64,000 nt of DNA from Taiwanofungus camphoratus (GCA_003999685.1 CP021225.1:1612001-1676000), one strand, 5' to 3'. Counted from the stretch's first letter, positions 11,170 to 22,979 are shown. The notes: generated from the sequence alone by a model not told the origin. Made by a program: numbers and translations.

Positions 11170-14100
11170 ATGTCCTTTCATCGTCTGTTCAAGATCCGCA
11201 GTCGCAAGAGCCTTCATGTGAATGACCCTCACAAATCCATGTCCGAGCCTATACCGTCAGTACCACAACTATCAGAGGACAGCTCGCAGTCACCTTCACA
11301 GAACAGTGGCATAGTAGCCAAAACGCTCTCTGACTCTCCAGCTTCTTCAATCCACAATCCGCGACAGTTGCCAGTCTCTCCCTCGAACCCCGACAGTAAC
11401 AAAGAATCTCAAAGATATGTGTCTACCCCCTCGGATCAGGGCAAGGGCGACGAGACCGAGATTGTCGCTTCTGCATTCAATGCGGTTCAGAAACAGCCTC
11501 ACCTCAACTCTCAGGTAGAGAAAGCACTGGATGCCTTCGGTATATGATTCGCTACAGTGTATTGCCCAAGTCGATTCTGAAGCTTTCTTCCGTAGATGAC
11601 CGCGTTGCTACAGTCAAAGGCCAGGAAGGCTTGGTGGAGACGTATTTAGTTCCTGTCAAGGCAGTGCTAGAAAACAGCGTCACATCACAGTTTATCCACG
11701 ATACGGTCCATGAATTCGTTGAAGGCATGCCGGTGCTAATGAAAACGTTAAATGAGGTTGCAAAAATCCATCCATTTCTTCAAGGTGAATGATGTGTTTA
11801 TCATGTACAGGTCCAGATACAATAACAGCGTGTCCAGTCATCGTCCTCACAGTCAATGCTGTCTATACGCTCGAAACAAAACGTCGCGAAAACGATAAGA
11901 AAATTATAGCGTTATATGTGAAGATGAAAGACATGGTGGCAGTGCTCGTGCAGTAGGAAGCATGATCGATAGTACATCAAAGCCATCTGACGCGTGCAAC
12001 AGATTGAAGAGTGTGAAAGACGAGGAGGACGTTGGTCCAGATGGTGTTACTATCAAGGGTCGTCTGCAGGAACTCGTGAACAAGACTGTGGAAGATATCA
12101 AGCAGTGCGCGAATACATGCGACGCCTACTCGAAGATGAAGCTCCTAGCAAAAGTCCTCAAGGGACCCCTATGGGAAGGCAGATTAATCAGTTTTGTTCA
12201 GCTTTTCTCGCAACGACGGGACGAGTTTCAATTTGCACTAGCCGCACACACTGGTCGCAAAATCGGCCAGATCAGCGACAAGATGGACAGCTTGACTCGA
12301 GACCTGAAACAAAAGTGAGTTTGTCCTATACTCTGCTGCTCAGACTTATCATCATGGTCCTGTATCGTAGGACGGACATGATCCTGAATCTGCTCCAGAC
12401 CTATGTTGCACCAGATCAAAAAGAGTTGCGTGATCGAATTGAACAGAAGGGAGGGTCACAGGTGGTGCTTCAGAAGGACGATATTTTGAGGGAACTTATT
12501 GCGTCCGATTCGAATCGACCATCTTCGAAGGCGTCAAAACAGGGCATTGGGCACAGCCATGACGACTCGGACCTCAAAGATCTCAAGGAGGACCTTCGTG
12601 ATGATCCTGCTGCTGCTGTCGCGAAAAATCTGAGTTCATTTGAACGTAAGTTAGAGATGCAGCAGAGACAGATTCTGCAGGAGGTAGGGCGGATTGTGAC
12701 GCGGGATGGTGATCGTGTGATCAAAGCAGTAACGTCCGGGCCGCATGACAAGCTAGTTGACCCAGTAATGCCATTCTCACCTCGTTTTGCCTCCGAATAG
12801 CATGCTTATGATTTGGTATACTTAGGATCTGCACGTCATCTGGAAAGAGATGGTGAAGTACATTCAGTTTGAGATGGTTTTCTACGATCTATAACGATTA
12901 ACTATGGTATACACAGGGTTGGCGTGGAAGTGTCAAGGCCCGTCATTTTGTGCTCGCCCTGAGAGACTACTATCGCGAACAGGCAGACGATAGGAAGCAT
13001 CATGCAAATCATCTTGATATGGCTGATACTGACGACCTCAGTCTTTGGGCTCTGGAATGGATTACTGTGAACAGACTACAGTCGATTGTCGAGGCTTTCG
13101 ATGACGATGCCTCGGGCTTTATAACTGTGGCCGAGGCCAATCGCTTCACAACATCCCGACCGCTCAAGTGGAGGTTAGAGTTTGAACTGAATCTTGCATA
13201 AAGCGTCACGCATATTTTTCTGATCTCATTTCCAGCTTACTGCACTGGCTGGCTTATTGGGCGATCGGTAACTAAGCTTTTTGATAGGGCGCTTCTAAAA
13301 TTAACGCCTTTGTAAACAGGGTGGCAAATGTCGGCGACGACCTACAGAGATAGGATCGATAACTTGATTAGCAAAATGTTTGCACTCAGGGCTTCTGTTC
13401 ATGTTCTCAATCGTGACTCGGTCGAGGAATACCTGTCTAATATGTGGCCCGGCCTCACACAGTTGACAGAATCACTTGAACGCTTTTACCCGACAGAAAC
13501 TTTACAAGGGCGATTCCAACTTTATATAGACGAAGAGGAAGAGCGAATTAAGAAGAACCTGGAAGATATTCGTTATCATATTGATGAAATCAATACTCTC
13601 ATCCTCACTACCGGTGAAGGCAGGATCGAAAAAGTAGGTATTGTTTTTGTTCTCAGAATTCAAAATTTTCATGCCAGACATCTTGCGCATAGTACTTGTT
13701 TCCTTTACTGTTCTTGCTTCTGAAACGTCACTACGAACTGCTACGGCTGTGCCGTACGAAAATCGTTAATGAGCAGGAGTGGCAAGACTCCACAAGGAGC
13801 ATCGAGGTAGTGTTCCAAGCTGTAAGAGATCGGTATGACGACCTGGCAGGTGAGTGTTTCTTGCTTCCCATTATGGTACAAGGAACCGACAGTGCTTGTG
13901 AAGGCATTTTCAGACAACAAAATCTCGACCTCAAACAACAATTTAAGGTCACCTCTTGTGGACTCGTCAGTTCTAACTACAAATAATTCAGCACTTCTGT
14001 TATTGATCAGTTTGGTTTCAGTTTGGTTATTGGCATGATTCCGAAGATTTCTTTGCACGAAAGCATATGCGAGAATTTCCGTTCGACAATGATCTGCTAG

Positions 14101-15744
14101 ATGTCAGCGAAGTCGGAACTGAGGATAGTAAACCCGAATCTCTTCTCACTTATCCGCTGGAGAGTGGGTCCCTTCTCGACACTTCTGCCTATGGTCTTAT
14201 CGAAGAAATAGAAACTGAGGAGGATTTGAAGGCAGACGAGGATCTCAAGGCAATGTATGTCGAGTCTTCTAAGTTACGTTAATATACTGACTCACAATTT
14301 GGTAGACTGGGATCTTGGCATGGTTTTCTCGCTCAGGGCGACGACTATCCATATGACAACATTCTTTCTGTGTACATACACGCCTCTGCCGGAAGTGGCA
14401 GGAAATTCGAAGCATCAGGCAAGTGGTTCGGGGATCCGTTCACCCTCACTGGTGAACGCGAAGTGACTCCTGAAGGACTGGTTTCCTATTCGTTTTCTAT
14501 GAATTATCCTTCACATCTGGTACCTATGCGTTTTTGTGGATCCCTGGACAGTGATGCAAGGACACTGCGCGGAACGTGGGGATGGAAATCCGTGAACAGC
14601 TCGAATCAGTTCATTTTCTCAAGATGCCCAGCTTCCATATTCTCTTGTCGCCCGTCATTTGAAGAATTTGAAAAAAACAAGACCGCAGCGCTGTGGAAGT
14701 TCGCTCTCTCTGCCGTTCAGGATCAGATCCGGAGGCAAATGTTCTCCTGGTCATTCTTCAAGCGACGACGAGAGGTACGGAAGCGTTATGTGCACCTTAC
14801 GATCCGGGACTGGAGATACGGGTATCCCCTTAACCAAGAAGAGCTGGATGAGTACGCACGACTGCGACAAACGCTCTCAAGTGCCGATGTCCAATATTAT
14901 CGCTTCATGGTCAGCAAACAATTGAGAATGACTCCAAATCACCTGTCAGTAATGCTTTCCAGTCCGTGTATTTTCTCAACTTACCACGTTCATATATTAG
15001 TGTCTATTGTGACAACTGTGGTGGTTGGATTATAGGAACTCGAGTCATATGCCTCGACTGCGACACGAACAATACTGTCGACCTTTGCGAGGATGGGCGA
15101 TGTCTGTCTGCAGCAGTGGAATTGGAACAAAGACCTGATTTATCTTCCCCACACTTGCCATCACACGACATTTTCAAGGTGCGAGCTGTCGCGCATCAAC
15201 GGGAGTTTGGGAAATTGGACCTTGCGGCGCGAAACGCGCTAAAGAGGGCGAGGGACGCATTCACGAGTGCTGCATCAGTCGATTACGAAAAGAGTATGGA
15301 GGCAAAATCCGAGGATCGAAGACTCAACGTATCCAAACGCAGTCCCACATGCATTGTGTGCTCCAAGCTCGTCAGTCAGCCTTGTTGGCATTGTATCATA
15401 TGTGATGGTGAGTGATTCAGGATCCGTGAGCGTCGATGTTCACGACCTTATTTCGCGTAGGTGATACGTTCATTTGCAACGAGTGCGATCAAAATAAGGG
15501 CGGCGTGACCGTTAAAGAACACAAAAACACACATGGCCTTGTTCGATGTCAAGAACGAGTTGATGCTACGCCGCCATCCGTCGAACAAAGGTTGGAGACC
15601 CTCGAGAGCAAATTCGTCACGATGGACAGCAAGTTGATCAAAGTCGACGATCGACTCTCTCGCATAGAAACGTTGCTCCATTCCATATCACTAATGGCGG
15701 TAAATCCGGATGCTCAACGAAGGCCCATAGACAAAACATCTTAA
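11170..15744 (+). CDS. Large EF-hand and ZZ-type zinc-finger protein of the agaricomycete-expanded kind
   Basis: A long multi-exon gene. The N-terminal 125 residues are Ser/Pro-rich and disordered. Then come helical segments (VKDEEDVGPDGVTIKGR, CANTCDAYSKMKLLAKVLKG, EGRLISFVQLFSQRRDEF, QTYVAPDQKELRDRIEQKGG), an EF-hand-like loop (IVEAFDDDASGFITVAEANR, about 13090-13150), a helical middle region, and cysteine pairs of ZZ type: YCDNCGGWIIGTRVICLDCD (about 15003-15065) and CIVCSKLVSQPCWHCIICDG then FICNECDQNKGG (15350-15495). The protein ends in a coiled coil (VEQRLETLESKFVTMDSKL). Many introns; one clear example is 11540-11594. I recognise this order from uncharacterised proteins common in Agaricomycetes. 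Calcium and zinc binding are inferred from the motifs; the cellular role is unknown. The middle exon joints (11790-11960, 13850-14070) are approximate. Confidence 0.82.
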
Positions 15745-16837
15745 GGAATTCCCTATAGACTAATTTTGGAGACAAGATTGAGGATTGGGACATCATGGCA
15801 CAGTCCTCATCAAACACCCTGAGTAGATGGATTGCCCCTCACTCTCAATGTACCTTTACATCGGTCATGATTTTAACTTGGCCAAGGTAAAGTCATTATC
15901 AGTAGTAATTGTGTGCAGACCAATTAGATTGAATCGTTTATGTATTACTTCATAATGGCCTGCAACGACTTTTATAGGAGCGTGACTACTTAATACAGCG
16001 ATTTGAGACAGTAGTCTCTTGTCTCAAATCACGTACTCCTACCCTCTCGTTAACACCAGAATATTCACTCCATGTTGGTCAATGGTCGCAGCGCAGAATG
16101 GCCGGATCGGTGAGTAGGATCTGATCGCAGATCCTCCAGTCCGGCAGACTCCGGGCGATCGTACAACGGGCCACGGCGTGCGCGCAGGCTGGCCAACTAC
16201 TCAAGAGGCTGGGTCAATGTTCTGAGCGGCGCTGGTAAGTTGCGTTTGAGCATCAGATACGATATTTACTTATGTATCAAGTGAACAGAACATAGACTGC
16301 GGGTCTAGTTGTTCATAATATCGTCTGGTCCCAGTGGGGTAACCTTCACCGGCAAGTTCTTTCCCAACGATCGCACTGTGGAGGCTGGCAGCTCGCTTGT
16401 CGGCAGCGCTACCCGCCATCCTTGAGCTTATCCAAAATAATACTGGCAACTTATGTTAGGACAGAAGATCATCCAGACGTTCGTTGATAATGACCACCTC
16501 GACCGTGCACGCAGGCCTACAGCAATACCCACTGAACTCAGCATGAGACGTGTGAGTCGGAATCTGGCAGAGTTACGACTCATTACGGTATCGGAAGATG
16601 TGCCCGTGCCTTGTGTGCCACTTCGAGTATGTCCACGTCTTTCGATACACGATCGAAGTTCATTTAAACGCTTGTCGGAAAGGATCAGACTAACCGAATG
16701 AGATTGGCAGGACATTATCTAACCAGCCCACCGTGAGCGAGCCATCCTATCTTCGATCGCAACGTACACTGAGGTGCTGATACAGCACTCCGGACACAGG
16801 AAACACCTTTGGAGTCACGGATTATTGTACACCAGCG
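15745..16837. other. Intergenic region
   Basis: About 1.1 kb with no convincing coding exon. Short open frames (such as 16453-16701 plus, 82 codons) lack recognisable features. It contains the hairpin at 16000-16030. Confidence 0.55.
16000..16030. repeat. Perfect 11-bp hairpin
   Basis: GATTTGAGACA (16000-16010) is followed after a 9-nt loop by its exact reverse complement TGTCTCAAATC (16020-16030). It lies 250 bp past the EF-hand/ZZ gene, so it could be in its 3' untranslated region or could be a relic of a small element. Confidence 0.7.
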
Positions 16838-18259
16838 ATGTCTAAGTCAATCCCCAAAGATGCAGCACCTCCGGAAGCGAGCCTACTCCACACTGTCATG
16901 ACCTCAGCTAAGTCAGAGGCTCAACAGAGACAAGCACGGTATCGTCGCGCACATGAGGCCCTTGAGGTCACGTTTCGGCATTGCATTTCTGAGCCCTCGC
17001 CAGTGGACCTGCAAAGTCGCGCCCTGGAGCGAGCCGCAACATTGCTCAGCATGCAGGCATGTGATGCACAAAGGAATGCTGATGAACTGCGGGCGCGTCT
17101 TGCGCACCGGGAAGCCATCGAGCCACAGGACTTCCGCTCCCTGCAGCGAGAATATTGGATGGAAGTGCGACGGAGCACTGCTAGAGAACAACAATCGAAG
17201 GCTCTACAGGAAGTATCGAAGACGCTTGCAAACTCTCAGCGAAATCCTTTTCACACAACGGACGCAGGCTTTATATCGCGTTCACAGTCGCTGCGGAGCA
17301 CTAATTTAGCTTGTTTCTTCGAGCGGTCACCAACGTGGTTGTCGTTCACACGCCGTGCTCCGACATCTGCATATCAAGTTATGTCTTATCGGCGCAAGAC
17401 GATTCATCACGTTCGCTCGATGCGCCTGCGCCCTTCACTGCGAATCTATAATCTGTCTCAGTCAGAGGTAGCTGCATCTGGCAGGGATATTGATGCTCAC
17501 CACCGACAGCAGGTCCAGTCAGACGGAGATGGCTTAAACGAGCATACCTCAGAGGGCCTTACTGGATCCAGACCTTCTCTTCTCAAGTCTCCTGGACCAC
17601 TAGCAGTTCTTTCTGAAGCTACGCCAGGAGTACAAGTTCCTTTGGAAAGACGCCCACCCTCTGCAGGGCCTAGTCAGGAATCTCAAGGAACTGTGAGCAT
17701 CTACATGTCTTCAGCACCTCGTAGCAGAGCCGAGATCATGGCCGATCTGGACGAAGTTCCCATTCCGGACTACGCCACGCACCTCCTCGACGAACTCATC
17801 TCGAACTCGCTCGACGTGTCGCTGCGGTCTAGCCGCTCTTTGAGGCGGTCACACCTTCCGCGTTCGGAAGTCATCTCTAGTTTCATGGCCCCTGCATCGG
17901 CGAATGAACTAAAACATCCTACGCAGAGCGCGAACACAGCCGCGCATGCGCGCAGCCAGTCCTCTCCGCACTCGCACTCTAGGCTGTTTCCAACGCAGGC
18001 GTTGTTTCGAAGGGCGGAGCGTTCCTCGAAACGGTCTTCGTGGCAGCGTACTTCGTCTTCGCTTTCATCTGTGGCGGAGACCCTTGTAGCTGCAGACGAA
18101 ATTCCCCGCTCCAGGCCCAATTCGTCGATTGGTGGATTATTCGCCAATGACAACGGGTCTAGTCCACAGAGCCGCTTCCCCGTGTCTTATTCGTTCAAGC
18201 GGGAAAATGGCGTCGTCACTAGGGTCAAAAACAAGTTGTCCGTGCTCGGTCGTAGATAA
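16838..18259 (+). CDS. Uncharacterised Ser/Arg-rich protein
   Basis: A single 473-codon open frame, starting MSKSIPKDAAPPEASLLHTV. I do not recognise a family. Residues 20-140 are Gln/Arg/Ala/Glu-rich and helical, probably partly coiled (EAQQRQARYRRAHEALEV, ALERAATLLSMQACDAQRN). The rest is Ser/Arg/Pro-rich and likely disordered, with basic patches (SLRSSRSLRRSHLPRSE, RRAERSSKRSSWQRTSSSLS). There is no signal peptide or membrane segment. The frame is far longer than chance would allow and has an Arg/Ser composition of the sort seen in phosphorylated scaffold proteins, but that role is only a guess. Small introns could be hidden in the frame. Confidence 0.65.
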   Translation: MSKSIPKDAAPPEASLLHTVMTSAKSEAQQRQARYRRAHEALEVTFRHCISEPSPVDLQSRALERAATLLSMQACDAQRNADELRARLAHREAIEPQDFRSLQREYWMEVRRSTAREQQSKALQEVSKTLANSQRNPFHTTDAGFISRSQSLRSTNLACFFERSPTWLSFTRRAPTSAYQVMSYRRKTIHHVRSMRLRPSLRIYNLSQSEVAASGRDIDAHHRQQVQSDGDGLNEHTSEGLTGSRPSLLKSPGPLAVLSEATPGVQVPLERRPPSAGPSQESQGTVSIYMSSAPRSRAEIMADLDEVPIPDYATHLLDELISNSLDVSLRSSRSLRRSHLPRSEVISSFMAPASANELKHPTQSANTAAHARSQSSPHSHSRLFPTQALFRRAERSSKRSSWQRTSSSLSSVAETLVAADEIPRSRPNSSIGGLFANDNGSSPQSRFPVSYSFKRENGVVTRVKNKLSVLGRR

Positions 18260-19107
18260 GCTTTTCTTGCATGCTAGACGATTCGTCGGACGATCCACAT
18301 CGTGGTCTGAGCATGGACGTTACTCGGCGAGATTTTCCTATGTACTTCTCTGGGACTGAAAGCTGTCGTAGTTGTCTCCACCGCATCTCACTACATTACT
18401 AGCCCTCTGATTACTTCTCAGACAAGAGTGTTAGTGCTTCCGTTATCTTGAGCGCTCACACTATCATGCCTTCATACAGTGCAACCCTGCCTCATTCCGA
18501 CTCACTTTGCTGCGTTTGACATGGGAGTTGATATTCTTGAATCGGACCTGATCCACACTCCAGTAACCCTTGCTGTCGGTTTTGTTGATTGCGAGTCCGT
18601 CCTTGTACCCAGGGAGCTTGTTGACATGGTTGCGCTTCAAAACCAACAAGCGGGATTCCTGGAGGCGCAGAAAGGCAACCCGAAATAAGGCAACTGGGCT
18701 CTGTCCTGGATGTCCCGGGGGTACATTGTCCAACCACAAGAGTACATTTTCGCTACACCAGGCCACAGTGCCAGGCTACATGGGCATTACAGTCTGCATC
18801 TAATGCTTGGACCAGCTATTCGTACTGCCTGCAAATTGCCCATGAGAGGTTCCGATCAAAAGGCGAAGAGTACCTTTTGTGCATATTTGACTTACACACT
18901 GCCCAAAGAGACCAGGGCATGGGCGTGCAGTGTGGTAAGACGCGACGTCTTATCGTCACTAATGCCAACGTCCGAGAAGGATGGGAAGATGGGAGGAGAA
19001 AATGTCTGCGAGCTTCAGACAGCATTGGACAGCCTGGAACCGGCATCCACGTACCTCAGGCCCTCGTCAGGGCTAGATACACATGAGTTCAGAGCCAGGA
19101 CAGCGCA
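18260..19107. other. Intergenic region with an unexplained minus-strand frame
   Basis: No gene is firmly supported. The minus strand has a 100-codon frame (18464-18766) reading VLLWLDNVPPGHPGQSP and LKRNHVNKLPGYKDGLAINK; it resembles no family I can name with confidence, and the plus strand is also open across part of it. Confidence 0.4.
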
Positions 19108-19739
19108 CTAAGCTTCATCTCCATCATTAAATGAGAGCAACTTCCTTTCTGCCTTCTTTGCTCTCTTCTTGGAAGGTTTTCGTGTAGTTTCATCATCTGT
19201 ATGTGCCGCCGGGTCTCCAATGGCTTTCCGCTTCGCTATTTTGGACTTTGATCCGGTCTTCGTTGACGAGAAAGACAGACCTTGAGCTTCTTTCCCAGAC
19301 TTAAACGGACTACTGTCGGCGGTGTGTTGCTCCTCGCTCGAAGTAGAGCTAGGATCAGGCAATGGCGGCAAACCCTTAGCTATCGAGGACAGGGATGAGG
19401 TGGTTTCTATAGAGGAACAGCGATAAACTTGCCCCTCCGTTTCTCATTTTCCACGTCCCGCTCTGTGAGATGTTTCCCCTCCTTCAAAACCACCACTTGC
19501 GGCTTCTCGTCAACGTCGTCTTCGTCCGCACTTCCTCGGTCGTCTTCAGGGCGCTCAGGGATTGAGGGGCGTCGAGGAATAGATGGCCGCCCGGATTCGT
19601 CGTATTCAAACTCGTCGTCTTCTTCGTCCTCGCCTCTCGTTCCGGCAACACGATGTTGCAGCCTGAGAAGGAAGGCTGGCGTGTGTGCATTATATGCGAG
19701 TCTTGATGAAAGCTGGTGGCGGGTCGGCTCTTTGGACAT
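19108..19739 (-). CDS. DUF4604 domain protein
   Basis: Two exons (19433-19739 and 19108-19379) give 192 residues. The opening MSKEPTRHQLSSRLAYNAHT and RRPSIPERPEDD, DEKPQVVVLKEGKHLTERDV blocks are characteristic of DUF4604 (a fungal and metazoan family of unknown function, likely nuclear). The second exon continues AKGLPPLPDPSST and ends with a Lys/Arg-rich nuclear-localisation-like run (RKPSKKRAKKAERKLLSF). The 53-bp intron (19380-19432) starts with GCAAGT instead of GT; no GT donor nearby rejoins the conserved KGLPPLPD stretch, so a GC-AG intron is the best reading. The protein is highly charged and probably disordered. Confidence 0.88.
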
Positions 19740-20419
19740 ATCGTAGTGACGTGAGGAGGAGGTTGACTAGATCTCTGAAAGCCTAGCGGTAGGGATTGAG
19801 ATTGCTGTAGTACGAAACGGTCAGATACGAACACAGTTTGATCTTTGAGTCAAGGCGGTGCGGTCTCCCAAGCAGACTATGTAGATACCTTCAACCTTTA
19901 CACCTCAGTATCTATATCGCTTCACTGTGTGGCCTGCCAGGCCAACGAAAATGTCTCAGAATGGCAGACTTTGAGCCTCGAATGTCGAGTTCCAGTCAGA
20001 TACGGATATCCTCAGCCAGGCTAAAGTTCAGCTACAGAAGAAGTACTCCGAGTTGTGGAAGAGACTAGGTCGGTGCTTCCACCGGTGAATCTCACTACAA
20101 AGTAGCCTTTTGTTTAACGGAAGACAGTCCTCCCGCATCCGCTTCACTGTTCATTTAGTCAAAAATGAAATTGCCTAGAGTCGGGAGTGATGCTTCCGGT
20201 AGGCAATCTCAATACTGACTGAGCTGACTGTTGGGATCATAACGGGTGACACGGATATCGATACAATGCCTGTTCTTCATATCATCTATACCGGGCGAGG
20301 CCCCTCGCTAGATTTGGAGGAAGGGGGAGGGGTTGGGCATATAAGGCCAAGTGCACCGCCAATCTAATTATCACCGCTTGACTCTTGACCATATCCTACA
20401 GTCCACATAACACTGAAAG
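19740..20419. other. Divergent intergenic region
   Basis: Shared upstream region of the DUF4604 gene (minus) and the repeat protein gene (plus). No gene is seen inside it. A TATAAG (20340-20345) lies 80 bp before the plus-strand ATG. Confidence 0.55.
20340..20345 (+). promoter_or_regulatory. TATA box of the PTPF-repeat protein gene
   Basis: GCATATAAGGCC at 80 bp before the ATG at 20420, preceded by a purine-rich GGAGGAAGGGGGAGGGG tract. The position is typical for a fungal core promoter. Confidence 0.5.
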
Positions 20420-21510
20420 ATGTCCTCTGCCACAATTCTTGCTGTCACCCTAGCTGGTCTAGGGATCTCTAACTCTTCCTTCCAAACCTCCACTTCCTCG
20501 TTGACCGAGGACAGTGACTTGTCTGAGACTATTGACCTCGTGAGCTCTCAGACAGAACTCACTCCTCCTGCCTCGCCTTCAGATGATAAAGTAATATACC
20601 CTCGCATTTCTCGTATCGAGCCCCGTCATATCCAAGAGCTGGCCTCTTGGCCGGGGTTCGAGCACATATTCGTTGTTACTCCTAAAATCAAAAGCGGGAA
20701 TGTTGACACGAACGACAAAGGGTGTGATAAGGCTGAGGATGAGGGCAGTAAGAAGCAGCAGAGCAAACGCAGATACACCCGCGTTGCTCGTAGCGTCGTG
20801 ATTGAACGACACACGTCGAAATCCAAAAAGTCTAAGAAACATGATGATGTAGGGAAGGGACGCTCAAGCGGTGTCCGCCATCGCCCTGTGCGGAGGACAG
20901 CAGTCGTTGCGCATTCTGCACAGAGCCCCAAGTCATATCAAGGGTAAGTCAGCCACTTGTTGAGAACTCGAGTCATGGTGAAGACTGACCTCCATCGACT
21001 AACAGGGCAAGAGGGATCGGTCTTGGATTCGACCTACCGCCCTCATTCTTTGATCAGTCTGTCATCCAGACCATGTTCATTCCGCAGGCTCCGTCTTCGA
21101 GCCTGCTCCCAACCCCCTTCGTGACACACGAGTGCCACGAGGCTCCGTCGCCGAGCCGCTTGCCTACGCCTTTCGTGTCTCGCAAGCCTTGGGAGGCTCC
21201 GTCACCATCACTCCTCCCGACGCCTTTTGCGTCGTACAGGACGCAGGGGTCCCGGAAAGCGCCAGGAGCGCTTTCTCCGTATGCCCTCCCCCTGCCTGTC
21301 CACAAACCCATGACAATTCCAGAGGCGCCATCACCCTCACTGCTCCCTACACCTTTCGCATCTCATAGACTCTTAGGGAAGCAAGAGGGTCAAAGACGAC
21401 TAAATTATCCCAAGAGCCCGATTGCTACAATTGGGGTCGGACTTGGGATCACCATTCCTGATACATTTATGCACTTCCCAATCACCTTGGCACACCATCG
21501 AAGACAGTGA
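20420..21510 (+). CDS. Uncharacterised protein with degenerate APSPSLLPTPF repeats
   Basis: Exons 20420-20943 and 21006-21510 splice in frame (GTAAGT...CTAACAG) to 342 residues. No known family. The N-terminal third is Ser/Thr-rich, beginning MSSATILAVTLAGLGISNSS, which is not a convincing signal peptide. A basic Lys/Arg segment follows (KKQQSKRRYTRVARS, TSKSKKSKKHDD). From about residue 200 the protein carries four to five copies of an 18-22 residue unit: APSSSLLPTPFVT, APSPSRLPTPFVS, APSPSLLPTPFAS, a decayed APGALSPYALPLP, and APSPSLLPTPFAS. The remainder (ATIGVGLGITIPDTF) is short. Disordered, possibly nuclear; function unknown. Confidence 0.7.
21077..21370 (+). repeat. In-frame tandem repeats, unit 54-66 bp
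   Basis: Five successive copies of a Pro/Ser-rich coding unit, CTCC-rich at DNA level (GCTCCGTC-CC-AGCC-GCT-CC-AC-CC-TT). Copies are diverged and differ in length, pointing to old unequal duplication. Confidence 0.7.
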
Positions 21511-21820
21511 TGGCGTGGTATACCACATATCATAGAATAGAAAATATAGAACACAGAACGTCAGCTGGACTGACCTATCTGTATTGTAGTTTACGAATAA
21601 TAAAAAATACCGTTATACACAATACCTTCTGTGTGAGACTTGAGTTCAGACTCCAAAGGTAGAGTGCCCCTTGATCGAGAGAGAATCTTGAGCCATGTAT
21701 GAAACCAGTATCTGGTTGTGATGTGTCATTTCCATTTCGTTTCTTTTGTACACATTGAGCAAACTTTCTATATGTTTCAATGAGATAGATGGGCGAGGTC
21801 CAGCCTCAGGCTGCAGGCAG

Positions 21821-22979
21821 TCAAGCATTGCCAACTTGTGCACCGGTGCTGAAAGCCTTTGTCGTCCCTGATTGAATAGTCCACCGTATACCGGCCAGTA
21901 CATGAGCCATGAACGTCTCGTCCTTTTATCATGAAATATCAGATTTGCAATAACCTCTGCTGATGGGCGAAGATCAGACTCACATGCCATATCTCGATAG
22001 TGTGTCCGAGACAGGTGTACCAGCTTCGGCCCGCGAGGCCGCCGCTCTGCACACCAGCTCCTTTCTCTTGGTACCAGGCTTGTCAAGGAAGATCTTCAGT
22101 GGCGAACATCACCGGTGGGACTATTGAATATACGTACCAACCGGATGTGGTGTGCCATGACTGTACTTTCGCACCCCAGTGTCTGTCCCGGAATGCTTCG
22201 ATGATGACACTGAGTGTATGAGTGGGTGGACGTACCTTCATAGCTAGACTCATCAGCCGAGAGAATCACAGTAGCGCCGACGTCACGAGGGTCTGACATG
22301 AAGTTGTACCTGGGTGAAGGAAACTGATTGGCCTAAGGACGGCCGAAGTGGGGTCATAAACTGCGCACATTTCGTCGAACACGTCCCACTGGCGAGGCAG
22401 GACGTCGGTACTGGGGTGAGCTGGACCAATAACATTCACTGTCTGGATATGGGCAAAATCTCCAGTCAGTGAATCCATGCATCTCACAGATTGTACATAC
22501 CGCGTTGCAAATGTCCGGGTGATAGTCGAACAGCGCGCCTTGAGGAAATGGTCAAATCATGATCATACACTTGCGACAAGATTCGCTGCTTACCTAGTTC
22601 TTTCTGATAGAACTCGGTCTCGTACAGGCAGGCCGCGGCACAGTGAATGCCAATGAAATTGCCTCCTAGGTTCAGATACTTCTGGAACGCGGCCTTTCCG
22701 GCATCATCTAAGACTACGAACGGAGATCATCGTCAGTCTCATTTCAAACCAGGCGCCTCCGCTTTGCTTACCTTCACCGGAGTTGTTCAAGAACAGGACA
22801 GCGTCATATTGTTTCAGACGATCGTCGGTGAACCAAGACTGATCTTCCGTAGCATCAAATGCGACGTTTATGGATGAAGCCTTGGCTTTCAAAGCCTCAA
22901 TCGATGCAGGTATGGAATCGTGCCGGTATCCGCGCGTAGCAGAATAAATGAGAATATGTGCGGTTGCTCGTTGAGACAT
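21821..22979 (-). CDS. ThuA-domain protein (trehalose-utilisation/glutamine amidotransferase-like fold)
   Basis: The gene starts MSQRATAHILIYSATRGYRH, followed by ASIEALKAKASSINVAFDAT, LKQYDAVLFLNNSGE, AAFQKYLNLGGNFIGIHCAA, ETEFYQKELG, VNVIGPAHPSTDVLPRQWDV, VGATVILSADESSYE, KYSHGTPHPV/AWYQEKGAGV, GRSWYTCLGHTIEIWH and a last exon DETFMAHVLAGIRWTIQSGT ending at 21821. These blocks are typical of the ThuA family (PF06283). Seven or so short introns are needed; the GT donor near 22130 with acceptor CAAG removes an in-frame TGA and restores the AWYQ motif, and GTGAGT at about 21984 leads to the last exon. The biochemical role in fungi is unsettled; sugar metabolism or a class I amidotransferase-like hydrolysis are the usual suggestions. 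It is divergently oriented to the MFS gene 900 bp away. Confidence 0.85.

Noticed and set aside
17770-18153. 127-codon minus-strand frame inside the Ser/Arg-rich gene
   Set aside because: Antisense of Ser codons gives an acidic/Arg product by composition alone.
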